Shown here: piece after piece, positions 25,250 to 38,415 of the stretch
Layout: each line of letters starts with the position of its first letter
How positions within the stretch are numbered: the first letter of the stretch is position 1
Source: Chrysomallon squamiferum
Lineage: Eukaryota > Mollusca > Gastropoda > Neomphalida > Peltospiridae
DNA length: 64,000 nt
Assembly: GCA_012295275.1 (NCBI GenBank)
Contig: CM022670.1
Span: 9,145,006-9,209,005, forward strand
Reading direction: 5' to 3'
The notes under the pieces: model-generated
What the model saw: the letters and a program-made list of their open reading frames with translations, nothing else
Told to the model about the DNA's origin: nothing
Database searches by the model: none
Translations under genes and position numbers: made by a program

Positions 25250-28200
25250 GTAGCACTAATTTGTTTTTCAATAAAGTGAAAATAATAAATCATATCTGAA
25301 TAGAAAATTTAAACTGATAAACATTTTGATATATATATATATATTATTTTGTTCAGACTATGATGGGTGAATGGCAGCCTAAAGAAGGCAGTGAGCTGTC
25401 TGGACCTCCTCCAGACAATGTGGTTCTGGGACACATCATCCAGAGACTGTACAACCTAGTCCATCCACCTTCGGCAAGTCCTCTCTTTTTATTTATTTAT
25501 TTGCTTATTTGATATTTGATTTTTGTTCTAGAAAGTGTTGAGATAGGTTATCCAAAAGATTAAATATTCACTTTTTACTGATATTCATTTTGCATTTTGT
25601 TAGCATTGATATCCCTACAGCAGACCAAAAATATTTTAATACTTTCAAGTGATTCTTTTGTTTGATTGAGATGTCAGTCTGTGAAAATAATAGTAAATAA
25701 AAAAAATATATATTTATATTTCAATGAAGATGGTTGGATGGTTATGTTTTTTGCTTATTTCAAGATGTCTTACGATTTATCTGTTTGTTTATAATTTTGT
25801 TGTTTTGATATTATTATTATTATTGTAATTACCTTTTTTTTCAAAAATAAGTATATTCAGTTAGTTTATAATAATATTTTCTGTTTACAGCCACCTCCCA
25901 CACCACCAGAATTTCCTCCTTTCCCTATAAAAGCTTGCATTCTTGGAAAAGTATTTGGTGGCAAGTCACAGTGTGCCAGAAAGCTGGCTGAAGGTAGAGT
26001 TATTGTTAATGACATTATTTTTTATGATTACATTTCTTAATTTCAATCCTGAATTATTTTAGTCACACTTTATATTTATGATATTAGAGGAATATGCTAA
26101 GAAATTGTCATATATATTTACTTAAGATTTATTCATATAGAACAAATAATATTAAATTGAACATTAAATGAATGTATGTACTGAGGACCCTCAATTTCAT
26201 GGACTATTAGTGGGGAGCATTGCTCCAGAAAAGATAAAAATCCAGGAAATAGTGAATGTAAACATTAATGCTAAACATTACTGAAACATTAAGCTTTAGT
26301 AAACATAACAGTTATATTATACAGTAAAATAATAGTGTAAGAACAATATACAGACATAAAAACAATGTAAGCAAATGGCACACAGTGTATGTTATGAGAA
26401 ATATACAGTAGAAAAATATAGGCCAGGTTGGGTGAAATGTGCAATAGTAACATTTACTCTTACCTTGATGGAAAGTGGGCTGAGAGGGGGTTGCCATGAT
26501 CATATAATGGGACTCAGAATAACTTAAGAGATAAGTGGGAAACAGTTCAAATTTTGTACTTTTTTTTCCAGTTTTGGTCCAAGGTCTGTAAAAACAAGTA
26601 TCAGCAATATGAGTGTGTATGTTTGTGTGAGTGAAAGACATAAAACCATGAACTGGTTTATTTAACAGTTTGTTACAATCAAATTTTTTCTCTGATTAGC
26701 ACACCGTCTTGAAATTCTTATTGTGGATGATCTGGTCGATGAAGCTGTTTTGGCCTACAAAAATGGAGAAGTTGAAGTAAGTGAATTTCCCATCTCCTGT
26801 TGTTTTGTCTGACTACTGTGATTCCTGTTTGACCTTAGCCTTTCAATGATTGTTATTTGATCTAGGTCCCTTGACTTGGTACTTATGATATTGGTTCACT
26901 TTTGCGTACTGATTATTGTTTGAGTTTGGTCTTCTGACTAAATAGTGTTTGTCATTCATTCTCTGACTTTCTCAAATTTATAATTTCACTTTTGAATATA
27001 GATGCTTAGTCCTTATGCATACATCAAATGTTTTGCTTAAATATTCACCTTAACACATAAATTTAATTCCAAATTTGATTGGCATTTCACTTTTGAAAAA
27101 TGACAGATACATTTAAATTTCATAATTTTACATTGGTAATAAGCAGTGCACAGTTTAAATGGAAATTATTTTTACTGGTCTACTGTAATTAATATTCTTT
27201 TCATTCTTTTATAAAAGGAAATTCCTCCTGAGTTGGAGAAACCTGCAGAATCATTGGATCAAGTTCAACCGGAAGGTATGTTCATGTTTATTTAAAACTG
27301 TTATTAATACTCAGTTGTGTTATTTAAATCATCCATACTGAGTTATTTAGGTAACATTTCTGGATGTCTGAGTTCAACAGATATAAAATTTTATTTAAGG
27401 CAAATTAAAATAATTTGCATGATTTTGTCAAATTAAAACAAAATTTAGTTATTTAATGATAAAATATCTTCTTCAATCTACATTTTTCTGTTTTATTGTA
27501 GCATCTGATACATCATTTATTATAATATTAATATCAATGTTCGATAGTTTTAAATCAGACTTTGTAATGGGCGTTTTAACCTTGGATTTGGAATAACAGT
27601 ATCCTATTTCTCTTTACTTTTAGAAAAGAGTTAAAATGTTGAATTCCTTTATATTTTGTGTATTTTTTTCTTTGATTACTTTTCATCTGCTTTTTGTTCA
27701 GTCACCATCGCTTTTCACTATCTCTCTGTGTGACACAAAACATAAACCCACTTTTACAACTATTTCCTTATTAAACAGGTAAAAGAGATTCTGTAGTATC
27801 AGATGCCACAGGAGGAGCTTCAGGTGTTGCAGCAGTAGCACCTGGTGCAGGTGCAGCAGCAGGAGCACCTGGTGCAGGTGCAGCAGCAGCATCAGCCACA
27901 GCAACACCAGCCGCAGATGCACAAGGAACTGAACAAGTACTTCAGCAAGTACCTCAGCAAAAAGCAGAAGAGAAACCTGCGGAAGACACTTCATCATTGT
28001 CCTCAATGAAGAGTATGAAACAGAAGGACAGTAGTCATAGAAAACCAGAGGTTTGATCTCTTGTGCACCTAGTTTTGAGAGAATTATGAATAGAGAGTTA
28101 AATACAAAAATAAAATAAAATAAAATAAAATAAAATGCATGTTCTGTAAGCCATTTGGCAAAAAAACTCTTCAAAAACACACACATATTTAAAATGGCAT

Positions 28201-30745
28201 TATATTCACAAATGTAAGATGTGCTTTTTTCAGGCTTATTTAGCAATGTGATCAATACTGATACACACTGTTAAGTTCTCATGCTGTGAGGTTTTGGGGG
28301 GATTTTGGGGGCGTTTCCCACTTTATTTTGAAATTTTTATTTTTTACAATATTACAATTGTGTAGAACTGTCATGGAAAATGCTGTTTATTTCAAATTTC
28401 AGTTTGCTTTGTTTATTTTCTTAAGTGCATTTTTATATGTTTCATTCACAGTTGACTCCCAGAGCCAAACTTGGCATGAAAGCTTTGAAGAACCTGAAGA
28501 AAGGTAAACCTGTTGAGGATCCAGTGTTGGTGGAAATTTTAGTTGAACGAATCAGGTACGTGAACTGTAATAAATATTGGCTGGGAACAAAAAAATAAAA
28601 CTAGATATAATTTTTAAGTGAAATTCAGAGACAACATTTAGATATTCATACATAGATTTATTCAACACAGATTTATTCACCTTTCGGAATATGTTTAATT
28701 GTCATATATTTCAGTCATATGTGAAGCAAAATCATGTGCTCAAATGCCACCTATTTAAAATAAATACTATGAACTTATGGTCCAACCCAAAACAACTAGA
28801 ATAAATTGTCTGTTTATCAAAATTCTTTTTGAGTTATTATAAGCTGCTTTGGTTTTTATTACAGACACTTTATTTCACATCACTGATTACATGTATATTG
28901 TCCTCTTCTTTTTTTGCAGACACATACCAGAAGGTACTGGCTGGGTCATTGATGGTTTCCCACAAACGTACAATCAGGCCAAACTGCTAGAAAAAGCTCT
29001 CACTGGATTTGATGCTCCAGACAAAGATATGAAAAAAATTTCCAAGAAGGGTTCAAATCTTGTCCCTGATCCACGCCCACCTCCTCCTCCCCCTGAACCC
29101 AAGAGTGGCATCAATGTTGTCATCCATTTTGACTTGCCAGACGAACTGAGCATGAAGAGAGCTGCTGGCCGATATCGTATGTTTAAACTCTTAAAAGAGT
29201 TTTAAGTATATAACTGTCAATAAATTCTGTTATTTTATTTTAAAATATAACTCTAATTATTATCATTATGTTTTCTTTCTTTTTAAAAAGTGTATAGAGA
29301 TTCTTTTATTTTTTTTTTTTTTTTTTAATAAATCTTTTTTTATGTTATTATGTTTATTACTTAGAAATTCAAGACCTTGCTAAGGTAAATAGATACCATA
29401 TATTTAATATTTCTTTAGATAATCATATAACTATACCAAGCTGTTTTCTTTATTTAACATGGAACGTGTTGTAATTCAGTCATAGAATATTGGTCTAGTA
29501 CATGATTGGTTTCTGGATAGTCGTCCTTGGTGTGTACTGTCTATCTGTCTGTCAGTGCAAGATGCATATTAAAGATCCTTTCAGCTAACTGAAAAAAGAG
29601 CCTGGCAGGTTTCCTTATGTTCAGATGTTTTAATCAAGGTATCAGTGATAAACAGACGCTGTCAGTAATTAGCTGCATTTTAAAAATTTTAATTTCAGAG
29701 ACAGTTCAGTCAGATGAAACCTACCATGAAGAATTTAATCCACCACCAGAGGGAAGTGCGACTGGAATTGGCAAACAGGAGAAGGTTGTGCCTGTGGAAG
29801 ATGTGGCTCATGACATGGAGCAAGTACAACACAGGTATGTAAATCTTGATCTTTAACAGTTTTTTTGTGAACAAAAGAGAATTCTGTTAGTCTTTCTACC
29901 TGTCTGTATATCTGTTATAATCAACACATCTATCAGCCTGCCTGTCTGTCTGGATGTCTGTCTGTCTTTCTTTCTACCTATTGATCTCTCTGTCTTTCTT
30001 TCTTTCTTTCTGTCTGTCTTTCTTTCTACCTATTGATCTCTCTGTCTTTCTTTCTTTCTTTCTGTCTGTCTTTCTTTCTATCTATTGATCTGTCTGTCTT
30101 TCTTTCTTTCTTTCTGTCTGTCTTTCTTTCTGTCTGTGTGTGGTTGTATGTTAATCTGTCCTTCTATCTATCTGTTTGATTCTCTGTCTTTGTGTCTGTA
30201 TACCTATATCTGTCTGTTTATCTGTCAGTCCATCAATTTATTGCTATCTACCTATCTTCTGAATCTGTCTCTTTGTCTATCTTTGTTTGTCTGTATATTC
30301 TGCCTATCTGTTTATCTATCTCTCTCTCTGTCTATCTATCTATTTCTGTCTTTCTATCTCTCTATCTTTCTGTCTATCTATTCTTCTCTACATTTCTGTT
30401 AGTTGTATTTATTCATTTATTTCTTTGACTTTTATTTCAGGCTGACAGGTTTTCATGATTCGTGGAACAAGTTAAAGAAATGGTACACTCGATTTGGAAC
30501 ACTGAAGTCTGTCGATGCTTCACAAGACATCCAGACAGTGTTTCTTGAAGTAGAAGCAATTCTAGAAGAAACCATTGCTAAGGTAAGAATTTTTTTGTTT
30601 TGTCACTAAATCTCTTCTCAGTTTGTTGTCACGTGTAGTGTTCTGATGCTTGCAAATTAATGAAAACCTGACATTGTTGATAGATTTTGTGAGTATTGTA
30701 TGTATGTCAGAGAGAGATTAATAATTATGTAGAGTTCATATAATG

Positions 30746-30784
<39 letters not shown>

Positions 30785-31480
30785 AATGTGTATACTTGCA
30801 TGTGGACATGTTTGTATTGTGTGTGTATGTGTGTGTGTGTAGGAACATATTTCTAAGCATGCATGCATGCATTTGTTTTGATGTATCTTCTCCAAATGCT
30901 GATGTACTGAAGATGGTTTGTTTATGAGAATATATTTTGTTGTATTTGTAGCTTGAACAGAAAGAAGAAGAGACCACATTACCCACAGACACAACAGAAA
31001 CACAAGCCCCACCCCAGCCCGAAGCTCCCCCAGAACCGGTAAGTATTAAAAATTAAACAAAACACAGCAGTAGATAACTGTCTTTTAGAAATTAACAGGT
31101 TAAAAAGAAATGTTTCTGATTTAAAAAAAATACATAGATATAAAAAAGAATATCTCAGTAGAATACTTAAAAGTCTATAAATGTAGATATTTTGGTGATA
31201 GTTATTAATTTATTTATATTTAGTTTATCATAGTGATCTTGTTAATTTTAAATTTATGATTTTTTTATTTATTGTTTTAATGCATATACATATATATTGT
31301 TTTTGCATGTATTTACATTTTAATAATGATTGGTTTTTTTATTTAATCAGTTTTTTTTTTTTTATCTTTTTATTTATTGTTGTTATTATTTTAAATTAAC
31401 CATTTCTTCCCACACTTTAATGATTTATTGTTTTTGTTCAAGAATTTTCATTATTTTTTATTATGTTTTTTTTTATCTGT

Positions 31481-31512
<32 letters not shown>

Positions 31513-31886
31513 TTTATTTTTATTTTCTGTCTTTTTAATTTTGTTTTATTATTATTATTTTTAGCCTGTTGAGGTTCCTGAACCACCAAAAGAGGAACCC
31601 CCACCAGAACGAAAAACCTCTCGCCCCACCTCTCGAGAAGGTAGACATACTGATAACATAGGCATCTTGGAACAAATAATTAACTCATAAACACTCTATT
31701 TATTACACACACCAACAGCATAAACAAAAAAAGAAACATTAAAATAATAATTAATTATTAAGTAAAAAAAATGTATAACATTTTAGTCACTGACTTACTA
31801 GGAAAAAATTCTTTATTGTTTTCATATTTTAAGTTTTGTTTCTGTTTGTGATTCTTTTCATTTTAATTTTAGTTTTCATTTTTGTT

Positions 31887-31918
<32 letters not shown>

Positions 31919-34900
31919 TACCATTTAGTTAATAATGTTTAGCAGTTTGTATATATCATGAAATATTTATCAAATGTGCAATAATTGTGTCACGCAAACC
32001 ATTTTTAACTTTTCATGATTGAATGCTTTGTTTTGAACTTGTGTGTCTGCTTATTGAGAGGGATTAAACTCATCTACTTCCACACTGCCTGGTTGTGTAT
32101 GGTTTTAGAAATTTCTAGATGCTCATAATGTGCTTTGCAATGCACTTGGATTAAAATGATTTAAAGGGTTTTTGTGTTCTGTATGTCTCGAATGTTCACC
32201 AAGGAACCTGTGGTTCAGATTATTTTGGATACTGTGAATTGAAAACCTGCAGTTGATGGTCATTATATTTTGAAATTGGACTTAAGAACATGTTGTTTAG
32301 ATACATAGGTATTAATTCATTGAAAATGTGCAGTTGACAGTCACTACATCTTGAAGTATGACTGAGAAAAATGCAGTTTAGATATAGGTCTTTTTTTATA
32401 TATATATTATTTCTCACACCTCAAATTGAAAATCTACACTTTATAGTCATTACATCTTGAAATATGATTAAGTAATGTATGGCTTAGATATGAGACTTTG
32501 TAATCTGTTATTTTGTATACCATGCACTGAAAGTCCACACTATATGTATTACATGTTAATTTTCAAAATGACTAAGTGGCATTTAGCTTAGGTAAAGGTA
32601 TTTATCATGTTGTTTCTTGCACTGAAAATCTACACTTCAACGTCATTACATCTAAAAGTATGATTAAGGAATGTTTTTTTTTTTTAAATAAAGGTCTTCT
32701 TATGGTATTGCTGCTAAAGGCAAATTGAAAATGTAAAGAAATATATTTATCCGTGTGATGTGCAGTGAAATCTACATATTATAGTCATTATTTCTTGATA
32801 TATGATTAAGTAATGATTATGGTTTATTTGTATGGTGTTCAGACTTCTGCTTTTGAGCAGTCTATGCTTTCTTCTTAAGAAATACACATATTACAGTCAT
32901 TACTTTTTGAACTATGACTATGGAATGAATGGTTAAGATGTGGGATATTGTGTATTATTTCTTAGAATACAATCTGAAAATTTACATCTTATAGTCATTT
33001 TGAATTGCATACCAAAAAAATTTGGTTTAAATACATTATGTATTATATCTCATTCTGGAACTGAAAATCAAAAGTTAATAGTCACTGAAGAAAGTCTAAG
33101 AAACATCTCAGTTATATTGCTTCTTATGCTGCAGACTAAAAATCTTTTTTATCTATAGTCATTGTGTACTGAATAGTGACTAAAAATGTATGACTTAGAA
33201 ATGTTGCTGTTATATATTATTTCTCAAACTACTGAAAATGTGCATATTATAGTCATTATATTTTGGAGAATGTCTTAGAAATGTATAGTTTGGATATACT
33301 ATGCATTAATTCTTGTACTGAATTGGACATGTGCTGCTTATAGTCATTATATCTTGAAGTATGACTAATGAGCATTTTAATTAGATAAATTATGCATCAA
33401 TTTTCATGCTGTTAATTGAAAAACTACAGTTTACAGTCATTACATCTTGAACTGTGTCTAAGGAATCTTTTGGTTTGATATGTGTTAATTTTACCCATTG
33501 CAAATTGGAAACCTAGAGATCACAGTTTGACTAAGAAATGTTTGCTTTAGGGCTAGAAGCTTATGGTATGTTAATTCTCACAGGTTCTCCAAAAAAATCA
33601 TCGAGAAAATCATCAAAAAGTGATAAAAAAGATGATCGACCAAAAAGTGGATCACCTAGAAGAGGTGGAAGTAAAACTGAAAAAAAGAGTGGCCGAAGTA
33701 AATATTTTGTTTTCAGTTTTGTTTGTTTATTCTGTTTTGTTGTAGTTTATTTTTATTTCTGTTTTAATTTTTATTTGTCTGTTACCTTTGGGTTTAACAT
33801 TATTTGTTTTTTTTGTTTTGAAAAGTCTTACAAATAATTGTAATATAAAAATAAGTTAGAGTAAAAGAAATTTTACGAAATTTTTTAATTAAATGTTGTT
33901 TTCAATTTTCTTTGTTAACTTGTTTCTTTGTTTACAGAAAAATAAATTTGTTATCCAATTTAATAATCATAATAAGAATCCAAATGATTATGTGAATGAT
34001 GTTGATGTTTATAATGATAACATTTATTATGATGATGAAGGTGATGGTGATGATGTTGCTAAAATAATCCTTCTGAGTTCCCATTCCAACCACTGCTTTT
34101 AGGAAAAAATTCAAGTAAATTTCTTGTTGCTGCTCAATGTGAAAAGTTCAATAATAGTGGCATGGGTCTCTCTCTCACATCATCATCATCATCATCAACA
34201 TCATTATCATCATTATTGCCATCATCACTACTACCAGCACCACCATCATCATCATCAACATCATTATCAACATCATTATCATCATCAGTGCCATCACCAT
34301 CAACAAGAAACCATTCACATTTAACAATATTAGACAGAATTAAACAAATACACATTTATTTATTAACATGCAGTAATAAATGTATACACATGTAACTGTA
34401 GGTTCAACCAGCAAATCACCTACAGGTAAACGAGGACGGTCAGGTAAAAAAGGTAAAACACCTGAACCTGAACCTGAACCTGAGCCCGAGGTCCCAGCTG
34501 GACCTCCTCCTCCTGAACCTGGCTCAGAGGAGTGGGAGTTTGTTGACCAACCTATTGAAGATGTGAGTTCTCAGTTCAGTATAAGACCTTTATTTTTATC
34601 ACTTATTTGTTTATTTATTTATTATTTTATTTATTTATTTTTTTATTTTTTTTATTTTTTATTTTTTTTATTTTTTTATTTTTGGCATATTGACAAATTA
34701 TTAATCAATTATTACAATTATTATTATTTGTTGTCAGTTTTTTTAAGTTTTAAGATTTTTTTAACATTATTTTTATTTTAAAGGATCTTCTTATTTTTTT
34801 TTTTTTTTTTTATTTTTTTTTTTATTCATCTGTTTTAAATTCTAAACAGGAAAGATTAACCAAATATTTATTTATTTATTTTTTTAAAGAAGTTGGCTAA

Positions 34901-37900
34901 GATTTTAATATTTTTAATTTTATTAGAAGCTGTTTTCATTTATTTATATATATATTTATATATATTTTTTAAATCAGTTTATAACAAAACTTTTATTTGT
35001 AGTTATTTATTATTTTTCAGGGCTTTTCTTTTTTGGGTTTTTTTTTTTTTTTTTTATTAAATGTTTTAGGCTGTTTTATTTATTTATTTATTTATTTATT
35101 CATTTTTAAAATCATTTTATAACTTTTAAAATTTGTATTTGTCTTTATTTATTACTTTTAAGGAGTTGGCTAAGATTCTGTTGGATTACTGGGAGTGTGT
35201 GGAAAAGACTTACGTCAGCAACAGCAAGAAGGTGTTCAGAAACGTACGCCAGGAACGAGAAAACATCTATCGTTACTTTTACCAAATCAGGTAACTTTTA
35301 CATTAAATTTTCAGTTACATACCTAGCAAGGACATCTGCTTTCATTATGTCAGTACAAAACATATTGTGCTCATACAATATGTACCTGACAACTGTACAT
35401 AAATAAAACTTACATTTATTTCTTTCAAAGGTTTTTTTTCTGGGATTTCTTATAATGTTTACTAAATCAGTCAATTATTAATTTCATGATATCTTGTTTC
35501 TTTGAATTTTTTATTTAATTGAATTAAGCATGAATCTCTTATATTATAGGAATGTAGTTTTAAAAAGAAAATTTTGAAATATTTTTTACAGAAAGGATTT
35601 CTTGGGATATTTGAGAAGACCTGACCACAAACAAGAATTTGTTACTCAGTGGCAAACAGTAAGTGTAAACATATATTGTCACATTCCACGAGAGAAATAT
35701 ATACCATAAACCTAGTTCTTCTTATTATTATATGTGAGCTTTTTTCTTTCTTTTTTTTAATAACTTTTTTTTTTTTATCTTGTTTTTTTGAATTATGAAC
35801 AAGTCTAAAATTCAAAATAACACTTAACTGGTTTATTTAAAAAGATTCTTAGTATCTGCCAGTTTGAACTATTTTCATATTCTCAGTTCCATACTATGAA
35901 AACTGTTTCAGTTGCTCAATATGTACAATACAGCCAGCATGCCTGTGAAAGCTTCATTTATATGTTAATATTAAAATTAATCATTAAAAATTTATATTAT
36001 TGAAATAGAAAGACAAACACCCTTTTGATGTCATACAGCAGCTTAAATCTCTTCCCTAAACATTGCTTTATATGAGATACTGATTAAAAAGATTAAACAA
36101 AAAATCCCTTTTAAATATAAAAAAAAAAAAAAAAAATCCACAGATACAACATTTAAGGCATGAAACAGATGTTACAATGAAATTCATGATATAAATTAAC
36201 ATTAAAACAGATCAACACCTGAGAATGATAACTTACAGTACAATTAAAGATGTAGAATTTCAAACTTCAGAATTACAACAACATTCCTGATGACATGAGA
36301 GATGACGAGGAAACGAAGGCAGACCTGCACCAGACCGTGGACGACCTGCGGGAGAAGCTGTGGGACATCTGTGACGAGAGGAAGGAGCAGGCTGAGACAG
36401 AGAGGGAGCGAGTGATGAATGACGGATGGCTGGACGACAGACTCGGGATCCTCAGCAACCACTACATCACAATCATGCAGGTTAGTAGCGTGTGAAATTT
36501 CTTAAAGGTGTAATCTGGGTTTTGTAGCAGGTAATTTGCTATGGGGGTATTTAATTTTTTTTATTTTTTTATTTTTTTTAAAAAAAATTTTGGATGGTTT
36601 TCTGCTATTGATTTTATTTTATTTTATTTATTTATTTATTTATTTATTTATTTTGTTTATTTATTTTATTTATTTATTTTTTTTTTAAATTTAAATTTTT
36701 TTTTTTTTTTTATATATATTTTTTTTTTTGTTGTTTGTTTTTTGTAGTGTGAAGTTGATAGGTTCCAAGACACTGTCAGACTTCTGAAGGACTACTACAG
36801 GGGAGTGGAAGGTCAAATACCTGATGAACTGAATACAAATTATGCAAGAATTCCCTTGATTGAGGTAACCATATATCAACTGTTGTTTACTATCAATACT
36901 CAACTTTGAAATATAAAAGGTTTCAATAACTGAGAATAATATATTATTAAAATTTGAAGTATCGAATATAATGTAGTTTAGATTTCAACAAAAATTGTAT
37001 GATTTTTGTAAAATATGCATCAGAGAGCTATATTCAAACAGATCAATGAGCTGATTTAAAAAAAATCAAAGTCCTATTTTTACTTGCTATAATATTTTAT
37101 TGTACCCACATTTTATTCTTTTCTGTTATTATTACTATTAGTATTAATTTTAGTTTTAGTATTAATTTCAGTTTTAGTATTATTATTATTATTTGTGTTT
37201 GTCTACACCAGCTCCCAGTGGAAAGACCAGAGCCGGAGAAAGTAGAAGAAACAGAGCCAGTGTCACCTGCCCCTGAAGAGTCGTCCAAAGAAGCTGTCAA
37301 GTCCCCGAAGTCTTCCAGCGGCAGAAGATCCAAGTCACCCAAGGAGAGCAGGAGCAAGTCACCCCGTGAGAGCAGGAGCAAGTCTCCTAAAGAGAGCCGC
37401 AGCAAGTCTCGCACTCCTTCAGGGAAACGGCAGAAAAACCAGGAAAAGCCAGCAGAGACAACTCAGTCTACAGTGGAGACCAAAGAGAAGAAGAGGTGAA
37501 TCTTTTCATTTCTTTGTTTCAGTGTTTCATGACACCTGACAGAGTTTTCTAACACCAAAGGAACAAAAAAAATCAATAATAATAATAATAAAAATTGAAT
37601 GAATGAAGTTTGGATCATATCAGTAATAATGATAAATTTCAGTAATAATTACGCATCTGTGTCAGAGTATTTTAAGGATGGATAATAATTAAAAATATGA
37701 TCATGATGATAATAATGAAATTAACAATAATATTTTATTTTAAAATATGCAGAAAATATTTAGACTCATTACTTCGTACAACCATAGTCACACTTTAACA
37801 ACATAATGTGTTCAGATCACTTCAAATATTCATTTATTCATTCTCTCCTGTAGAATTCCTCTGGTTCCTCGCAGACCAGTGTCTCCTGATGTGGATGCTA

Positions 37901-38375
37901 AGCCTGGAGCAGCAGCAGGGAAAGATAAGAAAGACAAGAAAGGAGGGAAGAAAGGAGCAGATGAAGGAGCCACTGTGGACAGTCCTGTGCCTCCTATGGA
38001 TCTTGACGAGAAGCTTTTGTTTGATGCAGCCCAGTTTGGAATCTCTAGCATTTCATCAATGGTATGAATGAGTGTTTTCACAAAATAAAATAATGTTGTT
38101 AATCTATGACTACAAGATTACAGTTAAAATACATATAACTTTTATTTTTGGCAGACTAATTTTTCTCATTTAAAAGATAACTTTACAGTTGCTGTTTTAT
38201 TTGTCTTTACAAATTCACAACAAGATGATAGAGTTACAAATGACTTCAAGTAAAACTCTTATCAAATATATTTCTCTTATTTATATCCTTTTCAGGAACA
38301 AAACTTTCTTTTTGAATCACTCCATGAAATATTAGACATGCATAATCATTTAATGTGGAAACACAAATAAAAAAA

Positions 38376-38415
<40 letters not shown>

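Larger units (their letters stand above)
25357..29834 (+). other. SPEF2: SPEF2 exons 11-18: adenylate-kinase-like domain
   Basis: Exon 12 carries a P-loop, GKVFGGKS at residues 576-583, fitting GxxxxGK[ST]. Exon 17 carries GWVIDGFPQTYNQA. In active adenylate kinases this is DGFPR, with the arginine contacting AMP; here it is Gln777. The lid-like RYR precedes YHEEFNPPPE, split across exons 17 and 18. Exons 14-15 insert a long low-complexity linker. Nucleotide binding is possible, but phosphotransfer is doubtful. This fits a structural role, as inferred for vertebrate SPEF2, which also lacks that arginine as I recall it. Confidence 0.8.
30441..34562 (+). other. SPEF2: SPEF2 exons 19-23: helical segment and Pro/Lys-rich linker
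   Basis: Residues 893-1086. Exon 19 (WNKLKKWYTRFGTL and DIQTVFLEVEAILEE) matches the post-kinase helical segment of SPEF2. Exons 20-23 are Pro/Glu-rich and then Lys/Ser-rich. The linker ends in PEPGSEEWEFVDQPIED, which matches the conserved 'PGSEEW' anchor of vertebrate SPEF2. Confidence 0.85.

Noticed and set aside
34124-34355. Poly-His, poly-Ser and poly-Asp open frames
   Set aside because: They come from a CAT/CATCAT triplet tract in SPEF2 intron 22.
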